Origin: Gnetum montanum
Lineage: Eukaryota > Streptophyta > Gnetopsida > Gnetales > Gnetaceae
Length of the DNA: 64,000 nt
Assembly (NCBI GenBank): GCA_015680685.1
Contig: MNCI01020641.1
Location: 45,446-109,445 of the forward strand
Direction: 5' to 3'
Every line of letters begins with the position of its first letter. The first letter of the stretch is position 1. The notes beneath the pieces were generated by a model. It saw only the letters and a list, made by a program, of their open reading frames with translations, did not search any database and was not told the origin of the DNA. Of the stretch, positions 1-11,219 are shown piece by piece. The translations under genes and the position numbers were made by a program.

Positions 1-495
1 GAAACTAATCATGATGAGTAACCGATTCCTTAACTAGCCATACACACTCGTAGATGCTCGTAGTTAAGTCGTACTCACACCGCGCTATGAAAGCAATAAA
101 TAACATTAAATAAATAACAATTAAATAAACTAAGTGAATGCTGCAATGATGAAGTAATCTCGATCTTTATTGCCAGTCATGTGTGTGCCCAAGTACGGCA
201 CACTCGAATAAAGACACCGTACAATTACATTCACCACACTGCGGGTAGACACGGGAAAAAAATCTAACTCTGGAGGGATCAAACTGCCAGAGCTTCGCTA
301 CTCTAAAAACTGGGATCCCAAATGAGGGAGAGCCGCATCTTATTTATAGATATGGTGACGGACTGCGATATCGCGTACGCGAAATCGTAGGGAAAGATGC
401 GATATCGCGTACGTGATATTGCGAGGGATGCGATATCGCGTCGGCTGCGATATCGCGTACGCGATATTGCGGCCTGTGCGAATCGTGGCTCATCA
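1..495 (-). repeat. Partial LTR (CGATATCG-type U3), minus orientation
   Basis: This is the 5' part of a Ty3/gypsy LTR read on the minus strand; the rest lies left of the window. It aligns over most of its length with the LTRs at 15149-16003 and 23010-23858. The U3 (about 360-495) holds repeated palindromes CGATATCG and CGTACG, followed on the minus strand by a TATAAATA box at 341-348. The LTR begins (minus) TGATGAGCC at 495, and its flank at 496 is integrase sequence, so it inserted into element A. Whether it is a solo LTR or the end of a full element cannot be seen. Confidence 0.85.
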
Positions 496-1689
496 GTTCC
501 CAATATAGATCAATTGCAAGTTCTCTAAGATGCTCATGAGGGTTCTTGTGGGGGTCATTACAATGGGAGACGAACGACCATCAAGATTCTGCTTGCAGGA
601 TATTATTGGCCTACATTATTTCGGGACACCCATCGTTTCATCCAATTTTGTGAGCGCTGTGAACGTGATGGGGGAATGACTGCTAAAATGGAGGGTCTGC
701 AATAATGGATTCAACCATTAGAACCCTTCGACATTTGGGGAATTGATTTTATGGGGCCGATTACACCAATGTCCAATGGAAAAGCTTATATTATTGTTAT
801 CGTTGATTACCTAACAAAATGGGGTGAAGCAGCTGTTGTTAAAGATTGTACATCATCTACAACTACACGATTTGTTCAACAACAAATCATAAACAGGTTT
901 GGTGTGTCGCATGCACTTATTTCACACAATGGTACATACTTCAAAGGTGCAACTTTTCAGAAATTAATGCAATGCTTAGGGGTTGAGCATAAATTGAGTA
1001 CACCATACCACCCCCAAGCGAACGGTCAAGCAGAAGTCACCAACAGGGAGATTACGAAGATATTGACAAGAGCCATTAACAAGTTTAGGCGAGACTGGAG
1101 CACTAAACTGAATGATGCTCTTTGGGCATACGGCTCCACATGGAAACCCCCTATAGGCTACTCTCCCTATGAGTTAGTGTAAGGTAAATTACCAATGCTT
1201 CCCATTCAAACTAAGCTCTGTACACTATCCATGGCATGTGACCTCAACCTTGACCTTGATCTAGCACAGAAACAACGGTTAGTAACCCTTAACTTGCTAG
1301 ATGAAAACTAATTAGCTACCCTATCATCTAACGAATTACATAAGGCATTCAATAAGCAATGTCATGACCTAAGGATTAGGAAAGTTAAATATCAATTGAG
1401 AGATAAGGTTCTCTACTAGAATTCCACACTTGTGTCACAACGTACTAAATTTCAAACACTATGGGAAGGACCTTATATTATTTATGCAACTTTTCCTTCA
1501 AGGGCCATGATAATATACAAACCTAAGAGCCCAAACAAGAAACTATTGATCAATGTACAACAAACCAAACCTTTCCATGAGCTTGGGACAACCAGTACAC
1601 ATGCTACCTCTGTTAGTGGACAATCTTGCTCACTATTTCAGATCTCCTCCTTCCAACTCAGTCATGGGGGAGATGGCCACCTATGCTAA
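496..1689 (+). pseudogene. Element A integrase fragment (Athila/Tat-type Ty3/gypsy)
   Basis: This is the integrase part of a gypsy polyprotein, starting just inside the zinc-binding H2C2 region (HYN..., CERCERDGG) and running through the catalytic core to the C-terminal domain. The core shows [11 protein letters not shown] (first Asp) and [17 protein letters not shown] (catalytic Glu). The second catalytic Asp is His here (SHNGTYF), whereas D's copy at 27494-28456 keeps LDNGTHF. In-frame stops interrupt it (for example after KMEGLQ, SPYELV and LLDEN), so it is dead. The 5' part of the element was displaced by the LTR ending at 495. It ends at TAA beside a PPT-like string, TCATGGGGGAGATGG. Confidence 0.9.
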
Positions 1690-3277
1690 CCATTCTAGGC
1701 CCTTAATTCTTTTTGAATTTTTTTGTACACATTTTTTGTTTTACGCATTCTTTCAACTTTTCTTATTTTTGTTTTACACCATCATTCATGTTTTTACTGT
1801 TTCTTTGTTTGCTTGATTTACTTTTATTCATCATCTAATAAGTGCTCATGATGGTGGATTGAATTATATCATATTGATTACTAATGTTTGATTTTTACCT
1901 TTGAATTATGATGCTAATATTAAGGTATGATTATTTTGATAAAATAGGCAATGAGTCCACGTCGTCCACTCATCCATACAACTCTATGGTCTTCTTTGGC
2001 TTGGAACTATACAATCCCCTTTTTCTAAGTAAACTTATTAATGAATTAGTGGCTGGGTATTTTTCAAACCAAGGAAAGACTCAAAGGATTAAAAGGGTGT
2101 GACTTCAAGGGGATTTGATGCATTGGTGCTGGCCATTCTCTTGGGTGCTTGGATGTTTTTTCTTAGGTTTTTTGCCATTCTGACATTGTTCAAATATCAG
2201 GAAGATGAGTGAATAAAAATAAGTGTTTGCATGGTGTGGTTCTCACACATAAACATAAAAAGAGAGAGAGAAAAAAAGGAAAAAAAGGTGAGAATTCAAA
2301 GCACACCCCTTAGACATAATAAAGCAATATGGGCTACAAACGCTAGTTATGGCATTGGAAAGACATCTTACCCATGCCTGAAGGTGCCCTCTAACTAAGG
2401 CCCTTTTTTGCTTCCTGCTTCTCCATTTCGCTCTCCTCGGAATGGTGGTGACTCTTTGTGGAAGCATTCTTATTGCTTCAAGTGGATGGATTGGTCAAGT
2501 GTATTGATGCGAGCTCACTAGATGTGGTTTGTTTGAGTCTAGATTTGGGATGAGTTCTACTTAGTCACATTAACCATGAAATACACAAGGGGCTTTACAC
2601 AACCTTGTTTTTAAGATTCCATTCCATTCTCTCCTCTCCATCTTTCTTCCCATTTTCCACCTCATTGCCGATTTTATCATTAGTCTGTTCTGGGTTGATG
2701 CATTTTTTTTCTTCGATGAATTCTTATGGGTAAGTTTTTAACTCTTGCTTCCAAATGGCATTCCTAGAGCCTACGAACTCTTTGGTTTGTGAGTTTGTCA
2801 GGGCATAAAAAGCATGAGCCTAGTTTGGGGAGGACCCACTAGCATTCCTTTTTAGTGCAATTGTTAAGTTCTTTTCCTTAAACATTTACTGCAATCAATC
2901 ATCTCTCTTTTCATCCCCATTCATGACATCCATTTTATTGGCATTGTTGTTGTTATTCTTTCCCATATTTCTTGTTCCTCATATTTTTCCATCTTATAGC
3001 CATTGAAGGTTCGCTCTTAGTCGTGGGGGCCCTAGCACAAATTTTTCAATTTTTTCCATTTTACTAATTACCTAACCCCTACACTTTGGGTATTTTCCAG
3101 TGATAAATCTCCAAACCAGTTTCTGCCATAATCACAACTCATCCAATGCGCTTCATATCGAGGCAAGGTATCAACTACATTGTGGATTATCTATCCTTGC
3201 TCATTTGTGACTGTGTTGTGTGTGTAGATGGAAATCATACAAACAAAGGACTAGGCTTGGAAGTAGCACTCAGGATG
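1690..3277 (+). other. Element A 3' non-coding region
   Basis: This AT-rich stretch without coding signal follows integrase and aligns along its length with 29001-30890 (D) and 49674-51575 (E). It holds two blocks that also occur in B and G: ACCCATGCCTGAAGGT within 2353-2385, and TTTGGGGAGGA at 2824-2834. It is interrupted at 3278 by a solo LTR and resumes at 4081. Confidence 0.8.
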
Positions 3278-3282
3278 GACTA

Positions 3283-4080
3283 TGATGAGTTGCAATATCG
3301 CGTCCACCCCTGTGATATCGCGTACGCGATATCATGGCCCATCGCAATGTCTATAAATAAGAGGTGGCTTTCCCTGTTCTAGGCACTTAGACTTAGAACC
3401 TTAGCTAAACTCTTGTAGTTTTACCATTCTAGAGTTAGAATAATTTCCATGTGCCCATATTAGGAGTCTTAAAGTGAATGGATCTTTATTCGAGCAAATT
3501 GTACCTGAGCACACATTTGTGTATGGTAATAAAGACGAACTTTCTGATAAACCCTACAGCATATGGACTAAGCTAAATAGTAATTAATTATTGTTGAATG
3601 TTTAAATGCTTTCCTTGTTAATTAATCTCTCTTAACCCTTGACTCTCCTAGTTAAGTACACTTAGTAAGACCGCTTCGAGTATGTGTGTAGTGCTTGGTA
3701 ACCCAGTAACGATTAGCGTTTGGTAATCCCAGCAGCGTTGCACTAGTTTAGGATGTGTGCGGCAAGTGGGAACGGATACTGTTGTTAGGACAATTAGAAC
3801 TTAGTTAGTGAATAGTTGATGAAATTTAGTCACTTAGTTCTCTTCACCTTCCCCCATTAGCATAAGACATTAAAAAGATAAAAGATATAAAAATCATATA
3901 CCTCAAATTTACTTAACCATACAACCATGACAATACAAGTAAGTTTGGAAAGACAGCGATTGATTAACCTTAAGTGTTCCATTAAGGCGCGTAAGCACTT
4001 TGTTCTTGGAGTTCGACCGGATCGCGCATGAAACACTCGTATTTATATGATTGAGTGTAGGGGTACCTCGCCACTCATTA
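3283..4080 (+). repeat. Solo LTR with perfect TSD (CGATATCG-type)
   Basis: A complete 798-bp LTR, starting TGATGAGTTGC and ending CACTCATTA (the usual CA is mutated to TA). It is bounded by the 5-bp target duplication GACTA at 3278-3282 and 4081-4085. Removing the LTR and one GACTA restores an uninterrupted match to element D's 3' region near 30560-30620. It carries CGATATCG/CGTACG repeats, a TATAAATA box about 70 bp in, and AATAAA-rich R/U5 sequence. It is left from recombination between the two LTRs of an element. Confidence 0.93.
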
Positions 4081-4422
4081 GACTAGAAATGGAGCATTTA
4101 TTAAAGGAGCAAGTCTAGTGGTGTGGCTATGGATAAACAACGAAAGGTGTAATCTTAGCATTGGTGGCAACATGCTCCATATTATTTCTCTCTCTCTTTT
4201 TCTCTTCAAGCTGCCAAATAAGGCTTGGATGTCATTTATGTATGAGTGTTCACCATAATGGTCATGAACACTAATGTTGTAATATGCTTATTGATCCATT
4301 CACTGGGCACGTTGAGTCTATCATCCCATTCCACCATCAGTTGTCAATTAGTCAATAATCCCATACCTTTCCAATATTTTGTAAGGAACTCGAGGATGAG
4401 TTTTCATTCAGTCATGGGGGTA
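4081..4422 (+). other. Element A 3' region (continued) and polypurine tract
   Basis: This is the rest of A's 3' region after the solo LTR. It matches D around 30570-30900. It ends in the polypurine tract CATGGGGGTA at 4413-4422, directly before the 3' LTR. Confidence 0.85.
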
Positions 4423-5166
4423 TGATGAGAGCAGTTACTCTAGCGGTTTATTCTAATTATTAGAGCAGTTACTCTAGTGGTTTATTCTAATTATTAGAGC
4501 AGTTACTCTAGTGATTTATTCTAATTATTAGAGTGGTTACTCTAATTATTAGAGTAGTTGCTCCCAAGCCTATAAATACAGTGCCTAGGCGCACAATTAA
4601 GAAAGAAGTCTTTTAGTAGTCAAGTAGCGAACCTCTTGTAGTCTATTTGAAAGTTATAGAGTATTTTCCAAGTGCCCACAACATGAGGTCTAAGTGTGGA
4701 TGGATCTTTATTCGAGCATTGTGTACCTGGGCACACCTTGTGTACGACAATAAAGACAAGCTCTTCGATTCATCCTTGCAACGCTTGAGATTTGTTTTCT
4801 TACGCATTTCTTTTATTTTATTTTCTTATACATTTATTTTATTTTATGCACTTTACATTTATGTTATTAGCACAATAATTCATTTTGATCAATTAAGCAA
4901 ATCATTAAATTACGCAAGCACAACCACTTCAAGCATGCGTGTAATGCTTGGTAACCCAGTAACGATTAGCGTTTGGTAATCCCAGCAATGTTGCACTGGT
5001 TCAGGATGTGTATGGCAAGTGGGAATGGATGCTGGTGTTAGGATTAGTTAGAACTTAGTTAACGAGTAGTTAAGTTAAATTAGTCACTTAGTTACGTCTC
5101 TCCTTCCCTACTAGCGCAACGCTCGTATTCGTATGGTTGAGCGTAGGGGTACCTCGCCGCTCATCA
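4423..5166 (+). repeat. Element A 3' LTR with tandem U3 repeats
   Basis: A 744-bp LTR from TGATGAGAGC to CGCTCATCA, directly after a PPT. Its R/U5 half aligns with the CGATATCG-type LTRs (shared GGTAACCCAGTAACGATTAG and GGGGTACCTCGCC), but it lacks part of U5 present in the others (the stretch corresponding to 12904-13065). Its U3 is different: three full 34-bp tandem repeats plus two partial ones (4428-4565), each starting AGAGCAGTTACTCTAG, then a TATAAATA box near 4571. The matching 5' LTR lies outside the window. Confidence 0.9.
4428..4565 (+). promoter_or_regulatory. 34-bp tandem repeats in U3
   Basis: Three near-identical 34-bp units start at 4428, 4462 and 4496, followed by truncated units at about 4530 and 4551. 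They sit directly upstream of the TATA box, the place held by CGATATCG palindromes in other LTRs here. By position they are probably enhancer repeats; no binding factor can be inferred. Confidence 0.75.
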
Positions 5167-6819
5167 ATGATGAAATAAAAGTAGGACCAATAAAGAAGCA
5201 CTCTTAATAAGGAAACCTTAGTGCATGAAAGAAATAAGTAAAATAAAAAACATGATCATTGGGATGTCACTTGCTACAATGACAATGACTATAAGTACAC
5301 TACAAGACATATAGCTAACATGACACTTCAGAAAATTTATAGAGGAATACAACAATATCTCTAATGTGTCTCCAACGATTAACCCTGATCAAGCAAAGAA
5401 AAGGTTAAAAAATGATTTTAAAAAGGAAATAGCAATAAAAAACTAAAAAAAATGTATCATTGCAAGCAACAACTATAGTTTACTTTGTTGTGTCACGAAG
5501 GTAGTTGAGCAAAGCACATAAAACACACTTGATGCAGGTTTGGAATGAAGATATAATTAATGCAAGTTAGGCATAGAGGTAGTCGTACACCTCTTCCACA
5601 AGATATGTTTGATGGATATTGTAGAGTAGTATATACATTTGGCTTTACCTTGTGCTACCAAAATATAAATAGCAAGGCTATTATGCCAAAAGTAAACCTA
5701 ATAAAGCCTACCACAAAACTAATCACCAATAAACATCGATACCACACACATGCTAGTGAAATCCTTTACAATGGTAGGATGCCCAAAATTTTGTCAATAC
5801 ACATATCAACACAACATTGCATTAATTTATGAGCATGGGCCATTTGCTAGTTGGTTAGCTCTCATAGCTTTGTACTCACAAGTGTTAAGTTCAAAGCATA
5901 GCACCGACACCTTGGGAGCATGTCCTAAGTAGACCTAACCTTTCTCTCAAAAAAATGTTATTTGCTAATGACTTGGAGTTTTTTAAAATGTCCTTCTCTT
6001 GTTATAAAAAATATTTGATTACATTTCTCCTATAGGGTAAAATTACTAAAAAGCTTTGAGAAGGGTTGAATTTTTAATCTCAAATGAGATAAATACATAG
6101 TGATGACAAGAGATAGATCATGGTGCATTGATATGAAGCATCAATCTAAGATTTGTAGCTTGTTTTTGTTGGTTATGACTTCATTAGTGATGCTCCTCTT
6201 ACCCCTAAAAAAGTATATTGGTTTAATGCTTAAGAAAATAGAAGATAAAATGACCTACATAAAATAATAAAAGTCCTAGCAATATTAGAAATGATATGAT
6301 GGGTATGATCTCAAGGTTAATAGAAATATGATATTTTTAAAAAGCGAAAATAAGATTTTATGATTACTTGTTACGTTAATTAAATTAGAGTATTTACAAA
6401 ATATTTTAATGTGGAAACTTTGGTGATAGCATCCTTAGATGGAACTAAATAGTGTACTTGTTAGAAGATGTCACTTTATAAAAGTTTAATAAACCACCAA
6501 TGAGAGGTAACTCTAGTGATTAACTCATTGTTAGATAAAGATTTGAGTTACACTTCAATCACCATTATATTTTTCTTATGTTCTTCTAAACTATAATTAT
6601 GACTATATGTTTTGGGTATACTTGTAATTAAATTATTTTGAATTTCAATTCTTAATAAATAGCTAAGCCAAGTGTGCTTTTTTTTAATGATTAATAGAAG
6701 TGAATTACAGAAAATATTTCATATAATTAACCTATACGTAGTTAGCATAAGTCTAAGATGATGATGGCAATAATGGATGTATAATGACAATAAATGAAAT
6801 AGTAATTCAACAAGTAAAA

Positions 6820-6910
6820 TTAGAACTTTATAACTTAGCATTACCTACAAAAATCAAACCCATGACTTGGAGCTTTCAAATCAAGACTCTTTACCACTAG
6901 GTTAACACCT
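6820..6910 (-). repeat. tRNA-derived SINE-like head (copy 1)
   Basis: On the minus strand this reads as a degenerate RNA polymerase III promoter: a box A-like GTTAACCTAGTGGTAAAGAG, then a box B-like GGGTTTGATT. The segment is clearly related over about 90 bp to 10819-10912, so it is a dispersed repeat rather than a tRNA gene. It forms no full cloverleaf. An A-rich tract follows at about 6916-6945. A decayed SINE is the best reading; the full ends were not determined. Confidence 0.5.
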
Positions 6911-6963
6911 CATTGTTAAAAAAAAAAGAAAAAGAAAAAGTAAAGAGTAACTAGTAACATAAT

Positions 6964-7035
6964 GTATATTTGGGTGTTCATGACCCAAGATGTTCTATTT
7001 GTAACATGGAAGATACATTCATCCATTGTTTTTTA
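6964..7035 (+). pseudogene. Possible LINE C-terminal zinc-finger remnant
   Basis: A short open stretch encodes DPRCSICNMEDTFIHCF, which fits the C-x2-C ... H-C arrangement seen downstream of reverse transcriptase in plant LINEs. No reverse transcriptase was found beside it. The match is short and could be chance. Confidence 0.25.
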
Positions 7036-9320
7036 TTTTTACTTGTCCCTTTGCTCGTAGCTCTTAGACTTAGTATAGTGGGTATTTACATAGTTTTCAA
7101 CCAAGATTAGATAAATTTTTATTTGGTAAAAATCCTCAACTTCAAGGATTTCTACTTCATACTTAGTGTTGCTTTTGTCCTCTTATTCTTTATGCCATCT
7201 GGAAGTTTCAATATAATGTGATTTTTCACATAGATTTCTAACTAAGTTTCTTGCATTGTCAGTTCAAGGTGACATAATGTTTTAGCTAAATTCCTAAATG
7301 TTTATCTCTTTAGTTTTTCTTTTTTGTTAATAAGAGGCCTTTGGTGGAAAGTGAAAACCTATGTAGGCACTTTTGAATAAGAGCAAGATTTGATCCTTTT
7401 CTTACCCCAAAGGGGAGGTTTTCGAGATTGGTTGTAAGGCTGAAAACTTGAAAAGGTATCCCCAAAATCATTGGACCTTTTCTTTTCTTTTTTTATTTTA
7501 GAGTTTGTTTTCTACTTCTTTACTTTTGTACTTTGAGTTTTTATTTTTAACATATTTATGTTTTGGGGTTTAACACCTAGAAAACTCCTTGGAATAAACT
7601 CATCACTTTCAAACTATATGCTACATACTCTAACCAACGAAGCAATAACTTAATGTGGTGACTTGGTGAGAAGCTAATTCCAAAACTCCTAAAATGACCC
7701 AGTTCCACACTCTTCCAAGCTTTATTAACTTGGAAAAACAAGAACAAAAGGGAATGGAGTAACATCCTCCCTTTATTAATTAACTCAAATGAGAAATTAC
7801 ATCAACAAAGAGGAGCAAAGCTTAACTCAATTCTTCCAAGAACCTTGGAGGCTGCATATCCCTACTAGTCCACCACAAATCCCATCTCAATTGTGGCTAA
7901 CACTAAGCACACAAACTTAAGACAAGATAATACTTATAGGAAACTCTTCACCTTTCATAGGCTACCTTCTCCATCAAGTGCTCTCACTCTTATGTCGTAA
8001 CTCTTTCTCTTGGTCACTCTTGGACACTCTTGTCACTCTCTTAGACTCTCTTTTCTTTGCCTTTGACCTTTGGTGTCCTTTTTAAGACTTAACTTTGGAT
8101 TGTTAGTCTTATAAAATTATCACGCCTTCAAAATTATAACATTTTAATTGCTTGTAGGGGATTATGCCTTGCACACCTACTCGTAGTCTTGGCTATGATC
8201 TACATAAGTTTGTAGTCTTAACGAAATCTTTAGTCTCTAATCTGTTGCAAGTGTCTCCATCTTACATGAGCCTGCAATCTCATCCTACGAGTAATTGTTA
8301 CTCACATGAGGCTGCAATCTTTAATTGTGGCTTGCTATGACCTACACTAGCTCACACTATTAAAAGAGAAAAAGCCTAAGTGCTAGTTTGTTGTAGCCAT
8401 GAGTGACTATGACTCACAATGGTTTGTGGTCTTGACTGTAGCTAGTTACACCTCACAATAACTCACAGTTGCCCTTGCAACTCTACAAAACACTCAGAAA
8501 TGCATTCAAAGCATCCCCAAACTCATCTCTAAGACTCATAGTAATCCTTAAACAATAATGAGGATAGAATACATGATCATAACTATATGCAATTGAAGTT
8601 TCCTAGAGGTAAAATGAACACTTAACTTTCTTGTAATGAAATGGTTACAAGAAATCTTACAATTTCAACACTACAAAGCACTTCGTGAGCCTTAAAATTA
8701 TATAAAGGTAGGAGAATATAGGTATATTAATACATTTGAAATAGGTTTTAATTACATTATAGACCTCAACAGACATATCTTAGCATTAATCCATTGGGGT
8801 TGAACCTATGACTTGTAGATGCAAGCTACACACCTTAAGTAGTAAGTCACACACCTTAGGATGTAACTCAAAACTTGTGTCATATGCTCATATAAGTCTA
8901 TATACTTGGATTGGTAAATTTAAATTACAATAGAAAAGTTTATATACTTTAAAAAATTTTAGTTTTTATATTTTAATATTTATGCTTTGTAAATTATATA
9001 ATTAATTTTTGTAAGTGGGATGTAGATTACTAATTAAGATTCATGATATGGGAGTTATTTTTTGTAGGTTATATCTTAATGTTATGAAAGATATAATTTT
9101 GTTCTCCAAGCTATCAATAAAATATTTAAGATTCTATATAGAAATTTTCCTAATGGAATAAAGTTTATTATAGTTTTAATTTCATAATGATTGAGTTAAT
9201 AGTATCATCACATTAGGTTTTAATGCTCATCCCATCACGTGGGGTACTAAGAGGGTTGGTGAATAAGCAAAAACCTAACCTGTTTGAATAGCTTATGCTT
9301 AGGCTGAAACCCACATCTTC

Positions 9321-10170
9321 AAATGAGCGAGAAGGTACCTCTATGCCCAACCATACAAATCACAAAACGTTCACGTGCAATCTGATCGAATTCTGTGGAC
9401 TTTATAGTTTCCGGTGCATTAGTCTTCCAGGCAGTGAACCTTGCCTTAAGGTCGTTCGTTGTCTTTCCGATTACACTTGTGAAGTACAAAGGTATGGTTA
9501 AGTGAAATTGAGGCATATGATTTTTATCATTTTATATTTTATGTTCTTTGGTGCTTTGAAGAGAGAGATAAAGTAATTTAATGACTAATCTAAATTAACT
9601 AACTAACTGATCTCTAACTAATCCAACATAAGCATTTGATCCCACTTTCCATACACGTCCTGAACCCACATATCCACTGCTAGGTTACCAAGCGCTATGC
9701 CACTAGGCGCACCAAGCAATAACACTGTTGGAATTACCAAGCGGATGTATGTTATGCTCGAAGCGATCGTACTTATGTAATTAATCTATCTAGCCTATCT
9801 TGCTTAATTACTGAAAAACATTGAATAAATAACTGAAAATATTAAATGTATAATGAAACATCTAAACTATCCAGAATGCTACTGCAAGGTTTATCAAGAA
9901 GTTTGTCTTTATTGCTGCACATATTATTGTGCTTAGGTACAACGATGCTCGAATAAAGATCTGTACACTCAATGACTCCTGCTACGGGCACTCAGGAGAA
10001 ATATTCTAACTTTCAAATGAACAAACTGCAAGAGTTCAGCTAATACTTTCTATCATATGCCATAAATGCAACTGGTGAGCACGTATTTATAGCAAAAAAT
10101 GGACCTTGTGTTGATGAGGCCATGTCAATGCAGCAAACGATGCATCGACGCAGCCAACTACAACTCATCA
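9321..10170 (-). repeat. Solo LTR with perfect TSD (GTCGACG-type U3)
   Basis: An 850-bp LTR on the minus strand, bounded by TCTTC at 9316-9320 and 10171-10175. The (minus) start TGATGAGTTG at 10170 is intact; the other end, normally CA, has mutated. R/U5 aligns with the other gypsy LTRs here. The U3 carries GCATCGACGCAG instead of CGATATCG repeats, as in the LTR at 23869-24730, and there is a minus-strand TATAAATA near 10086. No internal element sequence adjoins either end. Confidence 0.88.
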
Positions 10171-10384
10171 TCTTCTTACTCTAAAAACAAGTACCTCATT
10201 ATCACTCCAAATGATTGAATTATTACTTCCATTTGTAAGTTGTAGCAACAACTTGCTTAAAATTTAAATTTCATAATGATTAAGGTATTACTTCAACGTT
10301 TAAAGTTGTAGTAACAAGTTTCTTAATGGCTTGTTAGATTGTTAATTATTTATACCACAAAGAAAATCTTATGTAGTGATGCTT

Positions 10385-10612
10385 ACTTAGCTAATTAGTA
10401 AAAGTCTTGACTTGGAAACCCAAATCATAGGTTCAATTTCTTTGGTCCATTATTCAATTTTGTTCATTGGAATCAAACTCATAACTTGGGTTTCTATGCC
10501 AAGGCTCTTTTTTGATCCATGATGTAATGTTGTCCATTGAAATCAAATTTGTGTGACATGGGTTTCTATTCCAAGACTCTTGTTTACACATATTACCACT
10601 AAGCTAATGCCT
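10385..10612. repeat. Cluster of tRNA-like (SINE-like) heads
   Basis: Three degenerate tRNA-like segments lie head to tail. One is on the plus strand (about 10385-10450, box A-like TTAGCTAATTAGTAAAAG, box B-like GGTTCAATTTC). Two are on the minus strand (about 10463-10512 and 10535-10612, the latter with TTAGCTTAGTGGTAATATG). All share the AAGAGTCTTG and AAACCCA core words. They may be nested or rearranged SINE copies. None folds as an intact tRNA. Confidence 0.4.
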
Positions 10613-10818
10613 TCTATATCCTAACCACTTACCCTACACCCCTAGGTGTAAGTGGTCAACCAAAAAAATCGAACTAAAACTCAGTAAACCTTAGATCCAA
10701 AAAGGAACTTCAAAAAATATAATGCTCACATACCAAAATTAAGTATTAATATAGGATTGGGTGTGTTGAAACCTTGAAATGATTGTAATATAGGTACACC
10801 CTAAGATATATAGTCCAA

Positions 10819-10912
10819 TTAGAACTTTACAACTTAGCATTGCCCACAAAAATCATACCCATGACTTATTGCTTTGAAATCAAGAGTCTTACTACTAAGG
10901 TAATACTTCGTT
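10819..10912 (-). repeat. tRNA-derived SINE-like head (copy 2)
   Basis: Aligned with 6820-6910 over its whole length, including AGAACTTTA(C/T)AACTTAGCATT and the box A-like TTAGTAGTAAGA on the minus strand. Two separate copies with the same ends support a dispersed SINE family. Confidence 0.5.
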
Positions 10913-11219
10913 ATTATACTAATGGAGTATTATTTACCATGCTTATCACTAATGTAACATACCTTAATTAAGGTTAGTGGAGAAACCTTGTGAACCTAGT
11001 ATCTCACTAAAATTTAAGGTGAATGATAATAATAATGGGGAAAAACCAAAAACCCAACCTGATTTATCCAAAACGAGGTAGATGCACGACATATTTGGAA
11101 CTTTTGCTTATGATAATCAGGTTCGATGACAGAAGCCTGAATGACACAACCATGTCATGGACCTCAACCATAAATACCATTGTCCTGCCACGCCACGTCA
11201 TCAGGATAGACTCCAAATA

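Larger units (their letters stand above)
5167..9315. other. Old intergenic DNA, no gene recognised
   Basis: AT-rich sequence with only short chance ORFs. It contains a SINE-like head (6820-6910), a possible LINE zinc-finger remnant (6964-7035), and a minus-oriented stretch at roughly 7577-8771. That stretch has the character of an old LTR: a TGTTGAGG-like minus start near 8771 and pyrimidine-rich CTCTTGG repeats around 7990-8060. I could not fix its ends or find an internal domain. Nothing else is supported. Confidence 0.5.

Noticed and set aside
303-503. Open frame rich in RTRYRSR-type peptide repeats
   Set aside because: It is a translation of the CGATATCG/CGTACG palindrome array in an LTR promoter and lacks an ATG at its start. 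The frames at 15853-16062 are the same artefact.
4428-4565. CRISPR-like direct repeats
   Set aside because: The 34-bp units are contiguous with no spacers, lie in an LTR, and the genome is a plant's.
5560-5932. Possible host gene from two overlapping frames of 60-90 codons
   Set aside because: No recognisable domain, no homologous copy in the window, no supporting splice or codon signal.
7577-8771. A defined minus-strand LTR
   Set aside because: It has LTR-like character, but I found no matching partner, TSD, PBS or PPT; left as unassigned DNA.
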